From: Sabellastarte sp. h YS-2021
Taxonomy: Eukaryota; Annelida; Polychaeta; Sabellida; Sabellidae
Length of the DNA stretch: 64,000 nt
Direction: 5' to 3'
Assembly: GCA_964017235.1 (NCBI GenBank)
Contig: OZ024930.1
Span: 27,904,614 to 27,968,613, forward strand
The first letter of the stretch is position 1, and every line of letters begins with the position of its first letter. Below the pieces are notes generated by a model. That model was given only the letters and a program-made list of their open reading frames with translations, did no database searches and was not told where the DNA came from. Positions 35,718 to 46,673 of the stretch are shown one piece after another. A program made the translations under genes and the position numbers.

Positions 35718-37050
35718 GCTATTTAGATTGTCCACAGGGTTTTGCAATAGGTTTTAATATATTGTGAAAGCATAAAAGCAACAATAAAGGCAAAAGCTAT
35801 TTCATGACCCCAGTTTGACCCATACATGGGGGTCAGGAGGTAAAACTAACCGGCTATTTAGACTGTCCACATATGGTTTCCCAATACCTCTTAATACATT
35901 CCGAAGCTATAATAGCAACAATGAAGGAGATATCAGGTAAAAACTCCAAAACAGCTATTTTTTACCCCAGTTTGACCCATGGGGGGGGGGGGGGGGGTCG
36001 GGTGGTAAAATTGACCGGCTACTTAGACTCTCCACATATGCTTTCCCAATACTTCTTAATATATTCTCAATCTATATAAAAGCAACATTAAAGGAGATAT
36101 AAGACAAAAACTCGAAATCAGCTATTTTATGACCCCAGTTTGACCCATTGGGGGGGGGGGGGGGGGGATCAGGGGATAAAAGTGACCAGCTATTTAGATT
36201 CTCCACATATGCTTTCCCAATACCTCTTAATACATTCTGAAGCTATAAAAGCAACGATAAAGGAGATATAAGGCAAAAACTCCAAAGCAGCTATTTATGA
36301 CCCCAGTTTAGCCTATAAGGGGGGTTGGGGCGTAAAACTGACTGGCTATTTAGACTCTCCACATATGTTTTCCCAATACCTCTTAATACATTCTGAAGCT
36401 ATAAAAGCAACAATAAAGGAGATATAAGGCAAAAACTCAAAATCAGCTATTTTATGACCCCAGTTTGACCCATAAGGGGGGGTCGGGGGGTAAAACTGAC
36501 CGGCTATTTAGACTCTCCACATATGCTTTCCCAATACCTCTTAATACATTCTGAAGCTATAAAAGCAACGATAAAGGAGATATAAGGCAAAAACTCCAAA
36601 TCAGCTATTTTATGACCCCAGTTTGGCCCATAAGGGGGGGTCGGGGGGTAAAACTGACCAGCTATTTAGACTCTCCACATATGCTTTCCCAATACCTCTT
36701 AATACATTCTGAAGCTATAAAAGCAACATTAAAGAAAATATAAGGCAAAAACTCAAAATCAGCTATTTTATGACCCCAGTTTGACCCATAAGGGGGGGTC
36801 GGGGGGTAAAACTGACCAGCTATTTAGACTCTCCACATATGCTTTCCCAATACCTCTTAATACATTCTGAAGCTATAAGAGCAACAATAAAGGAGATATA
36901 AGGCAAAAAATCAAAATCAGCTATTTTATGACCCCAGTTTGACCCATAAGGGGGGGGGGGCGTGGGGTAAAACTGACCGGCTATTTAGACTCTCCACATA
37001 TGGTTTCCTATTACCTCCCAATACATTTTATGGCTCTAAATGCAATACTT
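35718..37050. repeat. about nine copies of a 158-160-bp satellite (first array)
   Basis: Units begin at a gctatttagactctccacat phrase (35718, 35846, 36013, 36190, 36344, 36502, 36660, 36819, 36980) and contain gaccccagtttgaccca followed by a G run of variable length. Middle units are the most alike, edge units the most diverged, as expected from unequal exchange. Confidence 0.9.
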
Positions 37051-37304
37051 AAGAAGATAATAGGGGGGTTGACCTAAATTTAAGGCTCTCAGATTGGAAG
37101 GTGTGAGGAAATCACCCATAAATGAGACATTTTTCAAGGGATTGCTCCCAAAATCTAATCAGCTCGCGTTTTCGATAGTATGAAGAGGTGTGTCAAAGCA
37201 TAAGGCTGTGTAGCAAGTAGTTTTTCCTGAACTGTGATGACGGGGGGGGGGGGGGGGGGGGGGGGTACTTAAAAAAATTGTTTTTGATCATGTGACCTTC
37301 ATAA

Positions 37305-37317
37305 AGGTCAAAGGTCA
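37305..37317 (+). promoter_or_regulatory. perfect DR1 nuclear-receptor motif (unit 1)
   Basis: aggtcaaaggtca: two AGGTCA half-sites spaced by one base, the consensus for RXR-PPAR, HNF4 and COUP-type receptors. Located in the acyl-CoA synthetase intron. Confidence 0.45.
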
Positions 37318-37337
37318 AATTTAAGCATGCAGAAAAA

Positions 37338-39584
37338 TTTAAGCAAGGTTAAATTCAAGGTCAAACCATGATGCTGAATACCTACACGCCCAAACCAATG
37401 TCCTTCTAAAGTATCAACATCTTACACCTCAGGGTTTCTAAGATACAGCTCAGACAAGCTTTTTTTAGTGGCCACCTACTCACTCACTTACCCATAAAGA
37501 CATCATGGGTGAAAACAATACCCGAACAGCCCTTAAAGGTAGCGGGTAAAAGCTTTTATTTTCAAAGGCATTTAAATGCACATAAAAAGATACTGTACTA
37601 ACCTGTGTATGGACTACAAAGATAACTAGATGAATGCTTTTGCTAACAAAAGCGAAGCGTCCCTGAGAGTTTAAAATGCCTTGTGGTTTTAATAAGCATG
37701 CTGTAAAGCTAAGAATGCACAAAGCTGGACCGTACTCTTACATAAACCAGCCCCCTTAGTGATATCATGACAGGGAAAATCCTACAAAGGTCTTCTTTAA
37801 TTAACATAAACAAGCATTGTAGACATAGACAAGCTGGAGAAAGTGTTGTACATTGGATGTACAACACTGGATGTAACTTTAGTAAATTTTGTGTAAATGC
37901 TACAAAGCATTTCAGTAACGAGTATTGATAACTTCATATATAATCATGTGTGCAAGTATGTATTGCTATTTAGATTGTCCACAGGGTTTTGCAATAGGTT
38001 TTAATACATTGTGAAAGCATAAAAGCAACAATAAAGGCAAAAGCTATTTCATGACCCCAGTTTGACCCATACATGGGGGTCAGGAGGTAAAACTAACCGG
38101 CTATTTAGACTGTCCACATATGGTTTCCCAATACCTCTTAATACATTCCGAAGTTATAATAGCAACAATGAAGGAGATATCAGGTAAAAACTCCAAAACA
38201 GCTATTTTTTACCCCAGTTTGACCCATGGGGGGGGGGGGGGGGGGGGGGTCGGATGGTAAAATTGACCGGCTACTTAGACTCTCCACATATGCTTTCCCA
38301 ATACTTCTTAATATATTCTCAATCTATAAAAGCAACATTAAAGGAGACACAAGACAAAAACTCGAAATCAGCTATTTTATGACCCCAGTTTGACCCATTG
38401 GGGGGGGGGGGGGGGGGGGGGGTAGGGATCAGGGGATAAAAGTGACCAGCTATTTAGATTCTCCACATATGCTTTCCCAATACCTCTTAATACATTCTGA
38501 AGCTATAAAAGCAACGATAAAGGAGATATAAGGCAAAAACTCCAAAGCAGCTATTTATGACCCCAGTTTAGCCTATAAGGGGGGTTGGGGCGTAAAACTG
38601 ACTGGCTATTTAGACTCTCCACATATGTTTTCCCAATACCTCTTAATACATTCTGAAGCTATAAAAGCAACAATAAAGGAGATATAAGGCAAAAACTCAA
38701 AATCAGCTATTTTATGACCCCAGTTTGACCCATAAGGGGGGGTCGGGGGGTAAAACTGACCGGCTATTTAGACTCTCCACATATGCTTTCCCAATACCTC
38801 TTAATACATTCTGAAGCTATAAAAGCAACGATAAAGGAGATATAAGGCAAAAACTCCAAATCAGCTATTTTATGACCCCAGTTTGGCCCATAAGGGGGGG
38901 TCGGGGGGTAAAACTGACCAGCTATTTAGACTCTCCACATATGCTTTCCCAATACCTCTTAATACATTCTGAAGCTATAAAAGCAACATTAAAGAAAATA
39001 TAAGGCAAAAACTCAAAATCAGCTATTTTATGACCCCAGTTTGACCCATAAGGGGGGGTCGGGGGGTAAAACTGACCAGCTATTTAGACTCTCCACATAT
39101 GCTTTCCCAATACCTCTTAATACATTCTGAAGCTATAAAAGCAACAATAAAGGAGATATAAGGCAAAAAATCAAAATCAGCTATTTTATGACCCCAGTTT
39201 GACCCATAAGGGGGGGGGGGGGGCGTGGGGTAAAACTGACCGGCTATTTAGACTCTCCACATATGGTTTCCTATTACCTCCCAATACATTTTATGGCTCT
39301 AAATGCAATACTTAAGAAGATAATAGGGGGGTTGACCTAAATTTAAGGCTCTCAGATTGGAAGGTGTGAGGAAATCACCCATAAATGAGACATTTTTCAA
39401 GGGATTGCTCCCAAAATCTAATCAGCTCGCGTTTTTGATAGTATGAAAAGGTGTGTCAAAGCATAAGGCTGTGTAGCAAGTAGTTTTTCCTGAACTGTGA
39501 TGACGGGGGGGGGGGTGTACTTAAAAAAATTGTTTTTGATCATGTGACCTTCATAAAGGTCAAAGGTCAAATTTAAGCATGCAG
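37338..39584. repeat. tandem segmental duplication, unit 2
   Basis: Copy of 35091-37337, including the satellite array (about 37965-39295). The offset is a constant 2,247 bp at the head. It ends with the same tttaagcatgcagaaa that closes unit 1, after which unique sequence begins. Confidence 0.92.
39557..39569 (+). promoter_or_regulatory. perfect DR1 motif (unit 2)
   Basis: Same aggtcaaaggtca in the duplicated unit. A further perfect copy is at 41312-41324 in another tandem repeat. Confidence 0.45.
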
Positions 39585-39725
39585 AAAGGTATATAAGTGC
39601 CAAATATGGTTTGAAACCTTCTAATAATATGGGAGATATTCAAGGGAGACCATAATGCGGCGGCGGCGGTGGTGGCGAGGAAACTGAGGCGAAAACAAAA
39701 AAGCGCCCTTTCAGGGACGCTTAAT
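39585..39725. repeat. terminal part of the satellite-associated dispersed repeat
   Basis: Contains a CGG-rich stretch (39657-39676) and ends in cagggacgcttaatta, matching the end of the lone copy at 3180-3470. It shows that the arrays grew inside a dispersed repeat. Confidence 0.5.
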
Positions 39726-39888
39726 TATAACAGCATTTAATAAATATTTGAAATCGCTAAAGTATTTTTATCACTAGCATTTCACAGAAGCTTAAATAAC
39801 GCAGGAGACATCTTTTTCAGAGCGAAAAATGATGTGAGAGACTTATTTTCCATGAGTAATATTTTGCTGCGTATCGTATCCAACTCAC

Positions 39889-39971
39889 TTGATATCCTTT
39901 GACTTTGATCAGTTCCTTCAGTCTGTCCACTATGAAGAAACACCCACTTTCATCATAATAGGCCAAGTCCC
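39889..39971 (-). CDS. acyl-CoA synthetase, third-last coding exon
   Basis: 83-bp exon between an attttag acceptor (at 39972-39973) and a gtgagt donor (39888-39883). It reads [20 protein letters not shown] then LIKVKGYQ, the A7-A8 core of adenylate-forming enzymes: the GD that binds AMP ribose and the DRLKELIK hinge. It joins in frame to VAPAELE of the next exon. No upstream exon was found between here and 64000, so the rest of the gene lies outside the window or beyond a very long intron loaded with transposons. Confidence 0.92.
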
Positions 39972-41170
39972 CTAAAATATTAAACATGAATAATTACCTG
40001 ACTTAATGAAGTGGTTCAGAATCTGTCAATGAAAGAAAAGCAATTTTATTTCCGGACATCAGTCAGCTATATTTCACAGAATCTGATGGACTTTCTATGG
40101 CAAATTTTCTATAAAGGTGAGACTTTCTGTAAGAGGTGATATACATTTTATAAAGAGCACTGGACAGTTTGCGATAACACCGAATTTCTCGCCAAACACA
40201 TACAAGTTATATATATTTAGTATAAGTTGCCAAAACCTCAACATAATAAATAATCCAATTACACATCCCCTATCACTTTAGATCTAAAGGAGTTGGACCC
40301 AACCAAACCACCGGGAAAATTGACTGACCCTTTTCCCATCAGACTTAAAGCTACAAAAGATGGCCAGTTCTTTGAGGCTATGCGTGTATTGACCCAACAC
40401 AATCATCAGGTGTCACGTGTCAGAGTTAGATTTTAAATTTCATCCATGAGTTTACAAGGTTAATAGAGACACAGAAGAAAAAATACCCATCATCTGAAAT
40501 AAAGAACTAACAGGAAGTTGGGGCAAGAATCACAAAAGGAGAAGACAAGGAAAAAAATTATTCTAAGGGCCATTCACACTATAGCTACAAGATTTAAAGC
40601 AGTTGGGGAACCAGTTAGCCAGTAAACTGAAATACAGAGCCTGTTCACTTGGATCCAGACCCAGCCTCCAGGAATAGGCTGCGAGTTGATCTACTGGTGA
40701 CAGCTTTAAAAATATAGAGCTGGGCTACCAGTTCCAGTAGTGCAGGTGTGTCGTTATTTGTTATTGTATTTGTTATTGTTTATTGCCTATGTTAATTCCA
40801 ACAACAAATTTACCAGGTATACAACGATTGTTGTAACTGAAATATAACTAAAAATTTCGCTGCTTGTAGAAGTAGTGAAACAGTACAAAGATCGTTATAC
40901 TTTCAGAGCAGTCTCAGTTATATAATGGTCCAAATAATGTTTAAGTAGAGAAAATAATGTCTCAGAGAAAGAAAATGTATGTAAAAAGAAAGTATTAAAA
41001 CAAGACAATTCAATAGAAAAATGACAGCATTAATCAGTAGACTAAAAGTTATGAAGCTGTAAAATTTATTATGTGGAAAATATTTGTCAATGGAAATAGC
41101 ACAGTTATGTAAAAGTGTATATAATAATCAGTTAAAGCAATCCATATATCTTTGTCATAAGAGAAAGAGG
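39972..41170. other. intronic non-coding sequence
   Basis: No exon recognised. Bases 40565-40750 (starting gggccattcacactatagc, ending near cagtagtgcaggtgtg) have the feel of a small DNA-transposon remnant, but no matching ends were confirmed. Confidence 0.4.
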
Positions 41171-42060
41171 TCTCAGATTTGGCAGATGAACACACTTTGG
41201 CAGGGCCAAAGTTACAGGTCACACCATGATGCAAACCTACACACACAAAAACCAATGTCCCTACCAATTGTCTACCTTCTACACCTTTTCAAACTCAAGG
41301 TCACTTTGACAAGGTCAAAGGTCAAATCTAGATCACACCATGATGTTGCATACCTACAAACCCTAAGCAATGTCCCTACCAAGTATCAACTTCTACACTT
41401 TATGGTTTCAGAGATATAGCCCAGACAAAATTTTAAAGTTCAATGTCATTACGGGAAGATCAAAGGTCAAATCAAGGTCACGCAATTATGTTGCACACCT
41501 ACAACCCCCAACTAATGTCCCTACCAAGTAATAACTTCCTGCACTTTGCAGTTTCCAACATATAGCCCAGATAAGAATTTATAGGTCAAGGTTGTTACAG
41601 CAAGATCAATGGTCAAATCAAGGTCACAACATGAAGCTTCACATGTACAAACCCTAAGCAATGTCAATCCCAAGTATCAATTTCCTACACCTTATGGTTT
41701 GCCAGATATCACCCGGACAAGATTTTATAGATCAAGGTCACTATGGCAATGTTATAGATCAATCAAATCAAAGCAACACCATGACGTTGCACACCTACAA
41801 CCACCAACCAATGACCCTACCAAGTATCAAGTTCTCACACCTTATGGTTTCCGACATAGAGCACAGGCAAGATTTTAAAGGTCAAGGTCATTTCAGCAAG
41901 GTCAAATCAAGGTCACACCATGACATTGCACACCTACACCCCCTAACCAATATCCCGACTAAGTATCGACTTCCTACACCTTACAGTTTCCGAGGTATAG
42001 CCCAGACAAACCTTTTCCCACCGCCCACCCAGACACCATGGGTGAAAACAGTACCTTGAC
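41170..42060. repeat. tandem repeat of about 140 bp, six diverged units
   Basis: Phrases tcaaggtcacaccatgatg, ccaatgtccctaccaagtatcaa and gatatagcccagacaag recur in order about every 140 bases. The final unit runs into caccatgggtgaaaacagtacc, which is also the head of the 2,247-bp duplication (35262 on). So this and the 35-kb repeat are one family. AGGTCA half-sites are frequent. Confidence 0.8.
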
Positions 42061-42916
42061 AATCATTAGGGACTGTGGGGTAAAATGTTATAATGTGCTT
42101 CTTACATCAACTATAAAATTTTGCAATATGTGGAGAGGAGGAGAAGGGGAACACAAGAATCTTTCTCTGCAATACTTTAAGGGTTCAATCAACGATTTTG
42201 TCTAGACTTTACTATTTGATAGTTGCAACCCTAGGTAATTCCACATCGTCTCTTTTTTTCCCTTCCAGGGTCTAATATGCATTATTATCTCAGATATAGA
42301 CATCCAGATAGTTCATTAATCCACCTTTGTATAAGAGCAGAGATACCTTGACCTTTGAATAAAAATCAGTTTTTATCGACACCCTTTGAAGATATGGGGA
42401 TCACCACAGAAGAAGATATAGCTCTGTATAAGTACAATAAAGCCTTCTATAAACATACCATTTCACAGACTTCATAAGGTATTTGTGCTTAGAATAAGCC
42501 TACTTTGATCACTTGGAAATAGCTGAAATAGTTTGCTATAAAAATATCAAAAGAAAATTCCTAATCCTAAATGACACATGATTTCCTTATTGCACACTTT
42601 TCAGATCAATAAAAATAATAAAATATTCAACTATAATAATTTTTTAAACAAAATAAAAATGGTTATTAACTGAGGGATGTCTGACGTGGTAACTTATGAC
42701 AGGATAAAACAACTTAGAATCTGAAGATATTCAACTTGTTGCAAAACGAAGGCAACAATAAAAATATTTTCAGAGGTAGACCATCCCACAGTTTGAAAGC
42801 ATGATAAGAAGAAACCTGTCATTAAAACATTTTTATTTGGCTTTATATGGAGCAAAAATACCTTTCTTATGACACAAATATATGTATATATACAAATGGA
42901 TAATTGTTATTCTAAT
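42061..42916. other. non-coding flank of DIRS copy D
   Basis: AT-rich; nothing recognised. Confidence 0.5.
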
Positions 42917-43165
42917 TTGAAAATTTTAATTACTTAAATGTAGCTTTTATAAGCTACAAGCTTACCATGTGGGACTTAATGCTGTTCTCGGGTTGCCACA
43001 CCCGGGGCCAACGTCTTAGAAAAAAAGATCGTTCTTGTTAGCCACCGGATATACTGGTAGTTGTCGTCACGTGATAACTTCTGACCAATCGCCCTACTTT
43101 CTCGTTGAAATTTTTTAAACATACCCCTCAGCTGTAAACAGCGGGGAGGCAGGGTGGGACTCTCC

Positions 43166-43270
43166 TAAGTCCCACATGGTAAGCTTGTAGCTTATAAAAG
43201 CTACATTTAAGTAATTAAAATTTTCAATTTTATTACGCTACAATAGCTTACCATGTGGGACTTAATGCTG
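43166..43270 (-). repeat. ICR of copy D
   Basis: Left arm: inverse of 42917-42978 (agtcccacatggtaagc through aaaattttcaa). Right arm: inverse of the right terminus (ttttattacgctacaatag through cttaatgctg). They join at 43227/43228, so the ICR equals the complement of the circle junction. Confidence 0.92.
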
Positions 43271-43689
43271 AATTCAACCGCCCGGTGGCGGGATTACAGC
43301 TGAGACTGGAAGATATGTCATTTTTTTCTAAGATTTGAATTAGTATATACAGAATAGTGCCAGAAATACCAGTCTGAGTCCCCTTTACAGTGCCCCGATC
43401 CCGAAGATCGGGCCTGTAACGAGCCAAAAAACCTAAGTAAAGAGGGACAGTGCTAAAACTGTCTAGATGTTTGGTTGTAGGACGGAAGTGCAGCGGTGCT
43501 CACTTCGAGGTCTAAGGGTCCCTAGGAGACCTTCACATGTGACTGACCAACCCAGTGGTTGGGCATCTCATGAAATTTTTAACCTGAAATATGAGATTAA
43601 TGACAACTGAATAAGTCCTTAATAGAAATTACCTGATAATTAAAAAATAAAATGACCTTACCCGTAACATCTTGAAGGTAAAAGAATAC

Positions 43690-45042
43690 CTAGATCCTGG
43701 GAGAGACACCTGAAGACTTGGTTGTAGCGGATGTGCCCCCCCCCCCCCCCCCCCCCCCCCTTTTGTCTTTCCGAGGACAACTGGTCTGAGGGGAAGGATC
43801 TAGGACTTGTTGTGCCGCCACCACGGGTCCCAGATACATATTGTTGTCAGTGTCCGACCAAGTAAGGTCTTTTAGGTAAAAATTTGTAAATGTGTTGTGA
43901 GCTTTCCAGTGACAGGCTTGCATGATTTGGTCCACCGATACCCCACCGTAAAAGGCCTTAGAGGCCGCGAAGGCCCGGATGTCACGCGCTTTGACTTGGA
44001 CCAAGTCCAAGGCTTGTTGATCTGCTTGTTTGTAACAAAGTAGGATGGTTTGTTTCAACCATGAAGAGAGTGTAGCGGGTCTGATGTCTGAGGTATGTCC
44101 TTTCTTAAAGGAGATGAAAAGGAGAGAACGAGACCCTCTCAGGTCTTTAGTTCGGTCCAAATAAAACCTCAGGGCCCGCACGGGACACAGGGTCCTGTCT
44201 TCCTTAAACTGTCTATCTACAATGGTAGTCAAAGCAGGGATAGTCACTGGTGACACACTTTGAGAACCTTCTCTTGCTAGTTGGTTTTTGGCTATGAAAT
44301 CAGAAGAAGGGAACAAGGCAACCTTTTCCCATTGGCCTAAATTAGATACTTTGTTCGCGACCCAGGCATGGATTTCGCTGCGGCGCTTGCCGGAGGCCAA
44401 GGCTAGCAAGAAAGCAGTTATGAGAGTCAGATGTTTGAGGTCTGTGTCTTTCATGGGCTCAAATGGTGCTTTGGTGAGCTCGTTAAGGACAACAGAAAGG
44501 TTCCACTTGGGTAAATTTCTGGAACTTTTAGGACGATCCCTGTGAAAACTGGAGAGTAACCTATGAAGGTCTGCATTGTGTGCAATATGTTGGGCCGTTG
44601 GGCCCAAAGTGTCAACGATTGCAGTCCTGTAACCATCAATGGTCGAGGGGCGCCTGTTTAAGTCTTGGTACAGGTACATGAAAAAATCTGAGATTTGTTT
44701 CACAGATGGAGTGGAGAAATCCACCGAATTTTCTCTGCACCATTTTTCCAATAGAGCCCACTTTGACTTGTAGATGGTCCTTGTTGATGACCACTGAGGG
44801 GCAGCAATTCTCTCTGCCACCTCCACAGAGAAGCCTTGTTCTTGGAGTTGTCCGCTCCTGGACACCAGGCGTGGAGGTTCAGCTGTTGTGGGTTGTTGTG
44901 GAACACATATCTGTAGGACTGTTTTAGCAGGGTCGTTGACACTGGGAGTTGTAGTGGGATCTCTGTTGAGAGCTGCACTAGGTCCCAAAACCAGGGCATC
45001 CCTGGCCAGCCTGGGGCTATCACGATGATCAGGCAATGGCAT
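43690..45042 (-). CDS. DIRS tyrosine recombinase (copy D)
   Basis: 450 residues. The first ~80 overlap the end of the RT-RNaseH-methyltransferase frame. The core domain runs from about residue 100 (N-terminal SAM-like region with FFMYLYQDLNRRPSTIDGYR) to 400. Arg-I is in LASGKRRSEIHAW, and the probable nucleophile Tyr is in NTFTNFYLKDL after a HWKAHN block. The HxxR box reads RDIR: the His kept by family 3 (THDVR) is Arg here. The C-terminus carries a run of eight Gly encoded by a long G/C homopolymer at 43737-43760. By family it inserts circular cDNA; the His change may impair it. Confidence 0.88.
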   Translation of the reverse strand: MPLPDHRDSPRLARDALVLGPSAALNRDPTTTPSVNDPAKTVLQICVPQQPTTAEPPRLVSRSGQLQEQGFSVEVAERIAAPQWSSTRTIYKSKWALLEKWCRENSVDFSTPSVKQISDFFMYLYQDLNRRPSTIDGYRTAIVDTLGPTAQHIAHNADLHRLLSSFHRDRPKSSRNLPKWNLSVVLNELTKAPFEPMKDTDLKHLTLITAFLLALASGKRRSEIHAWVANKVSNLGQWEKVALFPSSDFIAKNQLAREGSQSVSPVTIPALTTIVDRQFKEDRTLCPVRALRFYLDRTKDLRGSRSLLFISFKKGHTSDIRPATLSSWLKQTILLCYKQADQQALDLVQVKARDIRAFAASKAFYGGVSVDQIMQACHWKAHNTFTNFYLKDLTWSDTDNNMYLGPVVAAQQVLDPSPQTSCPRKDKRGGGGGGGGTSATTKSSGVSPRI

Positions 45043-45129
45043 TGCTTGATCTTTTGGATCACCTTGTGAAGGAGAGCCGTAGGAGGGTAGGCATAGGCCG
45101 TGAGGTTGGTCCAGTTTATGTTCAGAGCA
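44700..45129 (-). pseudogene. tail of the RT-RNaseH-methyltransferase frame after the hAT insertion
   Basis: Reads LIIVIAPGWPGMPWFWDLVQ and on to ISPLHL before the stop at 44700. It is the continuation of the frame at 46674-48547: ignoring the 1,536-bp insertion plus one 8-bp duplication (1,544 bp) brings the two into the same phase. It overlaps the recombinase start. Confidence 0.8.
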
Positions 45130-46665
45130 CAGTGTTCACGCTTAAGGAAAATATGGAGGTGGTCCGAAGGACCTTCAACTCTAAAAGTGTAAAGGTCCGA
45201 ACCAAAACTAACAAGTCCAAAGTTGATTTATTTACTGTTTAAGTGAGTTTGTATGTCTATTGCTTAGGAGTTGATATTTCACAAATTAAAATAAAACCGT
45301 TCATAGTTCATTCACTCATTTTCACTTTCGGCAAAGTCTTTAAAGTACCAGAATTGAAAGTTTAACTTTTGAGTGGCTCAAATGCCCAAAAATGGCTCTA
45401 TTAGTAGTACAAAACATTGGATTATTGCCTTGATCACACAGAATCCAGGTGTATGACTTCTCCCAGGAAGCCTGAAATTCCCTTTTCCTGGTATTTTTTT
45501 CATAATCCCTATGCTTTTGAAGCCGGTCTGTCCCTGAAATTTTTGGCTTTTTTGGATTGGAACATTGGTTTGTTGGGTATCTGTCCATATCAGTTACTCA
45601 TGAACCAAGCATATATCAGGTGATTTGGTAGAATTTTGATGAAATAAAAGCACAAAAACAATGCCGGAAGCAGGGTTAGCGAAGTACCTCTAAAATATGG
45701 AGTCCAACGGACCACATGTCCTCCGAAAAATGGAGTCCCAATCATTTTTTTCTGAGTCCAGCGTTTGTGTTAGGGTTATGAAACGTGGGGTACCTTGTAC
45801 CTTATGGCTCATCAAAAAGGCGTACCACTGTATGAAATTTTGGTGAAAGTAATAATTTTTCTCCCGTAATTCGCATACATTTAAATATATAGAAGCACTA
45901 TCCAATTTCCTTTATACTGATAAATAATATTCATCTGTCCATAAACAAATTTTAAAAATATTTTAGAAAGCTGAACCCCAGTCAACAAACTTCATTTTAG
46001 TGCAATTAGATTGAAATTTATTTTGTTTGATTATTTTATTTAAGGTACAAATATGGCATTGATACTGTTTGAAAGACAAAAATTTGTAGTTTTTCTTGCT
46101 ATTTCTTTCACAAAAATTCATTGGGTAGTTCCAGAGATATATTTTTTTGTTACATCACCTGTAAATATTTTCGACTGTTACAGCTTTTATTTTCCGGGCA
46201 ACTGTCCAGGGTTAAATAGCAAGAGTTTCTGAGATTTAGTAAAATAGTGTCTCCCACGAAATTCACCGTTCTGGCTACACAGGAACCAGCCATCCTTTAA
46301 CAATAAAGCAGAGTAGGGTCGGCGGAAACCAGACTACGTTCTGGCTTGTTGTTTCGACTGTTTCTGTGCAGAGATCAGGCTTTCTTTCGATATATAAGGT
46401 TTTGAATTTATTTGCTAGTGTACGAAATATCTCGCTTTACAATGGTGGACGTCGATCAAAACCATTTAATCTTAAAATATAAATATTTCGTTTTAAAGTA
46501 TTTACCATCCATCTAACCGTCACAGCTCTTTTGCTGAACGTTTTTCAATGGGCGATAATCTGGGATTTTCGGCAGTCCGTCGGACCTGTAAGTACTAAAA
46601 CTCGGCGGTCCTTCTGCAATATTGGTGGTCGCGGACCCGCGGGACGGCGTTGAGTTCGAACACTG
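45130..46665 (-). mobile_element. hAT transposon (deleted, non-autonomous) in copy D
   Basis: Flanked by a perfect 8-bp target duplication tcagagca (45122-45129 and 46666-46673). The ends are inverted: cagtgttc at the left, gaacactg at the right. The uninterrupted target exists in copy B at 14579-14590 (ttcagagcatct). 8-bp duplications and CAGTG-type ends fit hAT. The catalytic RNase H-like domain is absent, so it depends on a transposase elsewhere. Confidence 0.93.
45340..45588 (-). pseudogene. hAT transposase N-terminal zinc finger remnant
   Basis: The minus strand encodes KREFQASWEKSYTWILCDQG then NPMFCTTNRAIF. The FQxSWxxxxxWL and MFCxxC-like pattern is the TTF/BED-type finger at the N-terminus of some hAT transposases and ZNF862-like host proteins. 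The expected second Cys is absent (CTTN) and nothing downstream encodes the DDE core, consistent with internal deletion. Confidence 0.5.
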
Positions 46666-46673
46666 TCAGAGCA

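Larger units (their letters stand above)
35091..37337. repeat. tandem segmental duplication, unit 1 (2,247 bp)
   Basis: Repeated head-to-tail as 37338-39584 with few substitutions; the main differences are homopolymer lengths. Both units start within ttaagcaagg, which may be the microhomology of the event. Each contains a unique-looking head (to about 35700), a ~159-bp satellite array, and a tail with long G runs and a DR1 motif. Confidence 0.92.

Noticed and set aside
35233..37722. Identical 80-residue frames at 35233-35475 and 37480-37722
   Set aside because: Identity is explained by the 2,247-bp tandem duplication; no domain, no splice context.
40565..40750. Small DNA transposon suggested by gggccattcacac start
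   Set aside because: No matching opposite end or target duplication confirmed.
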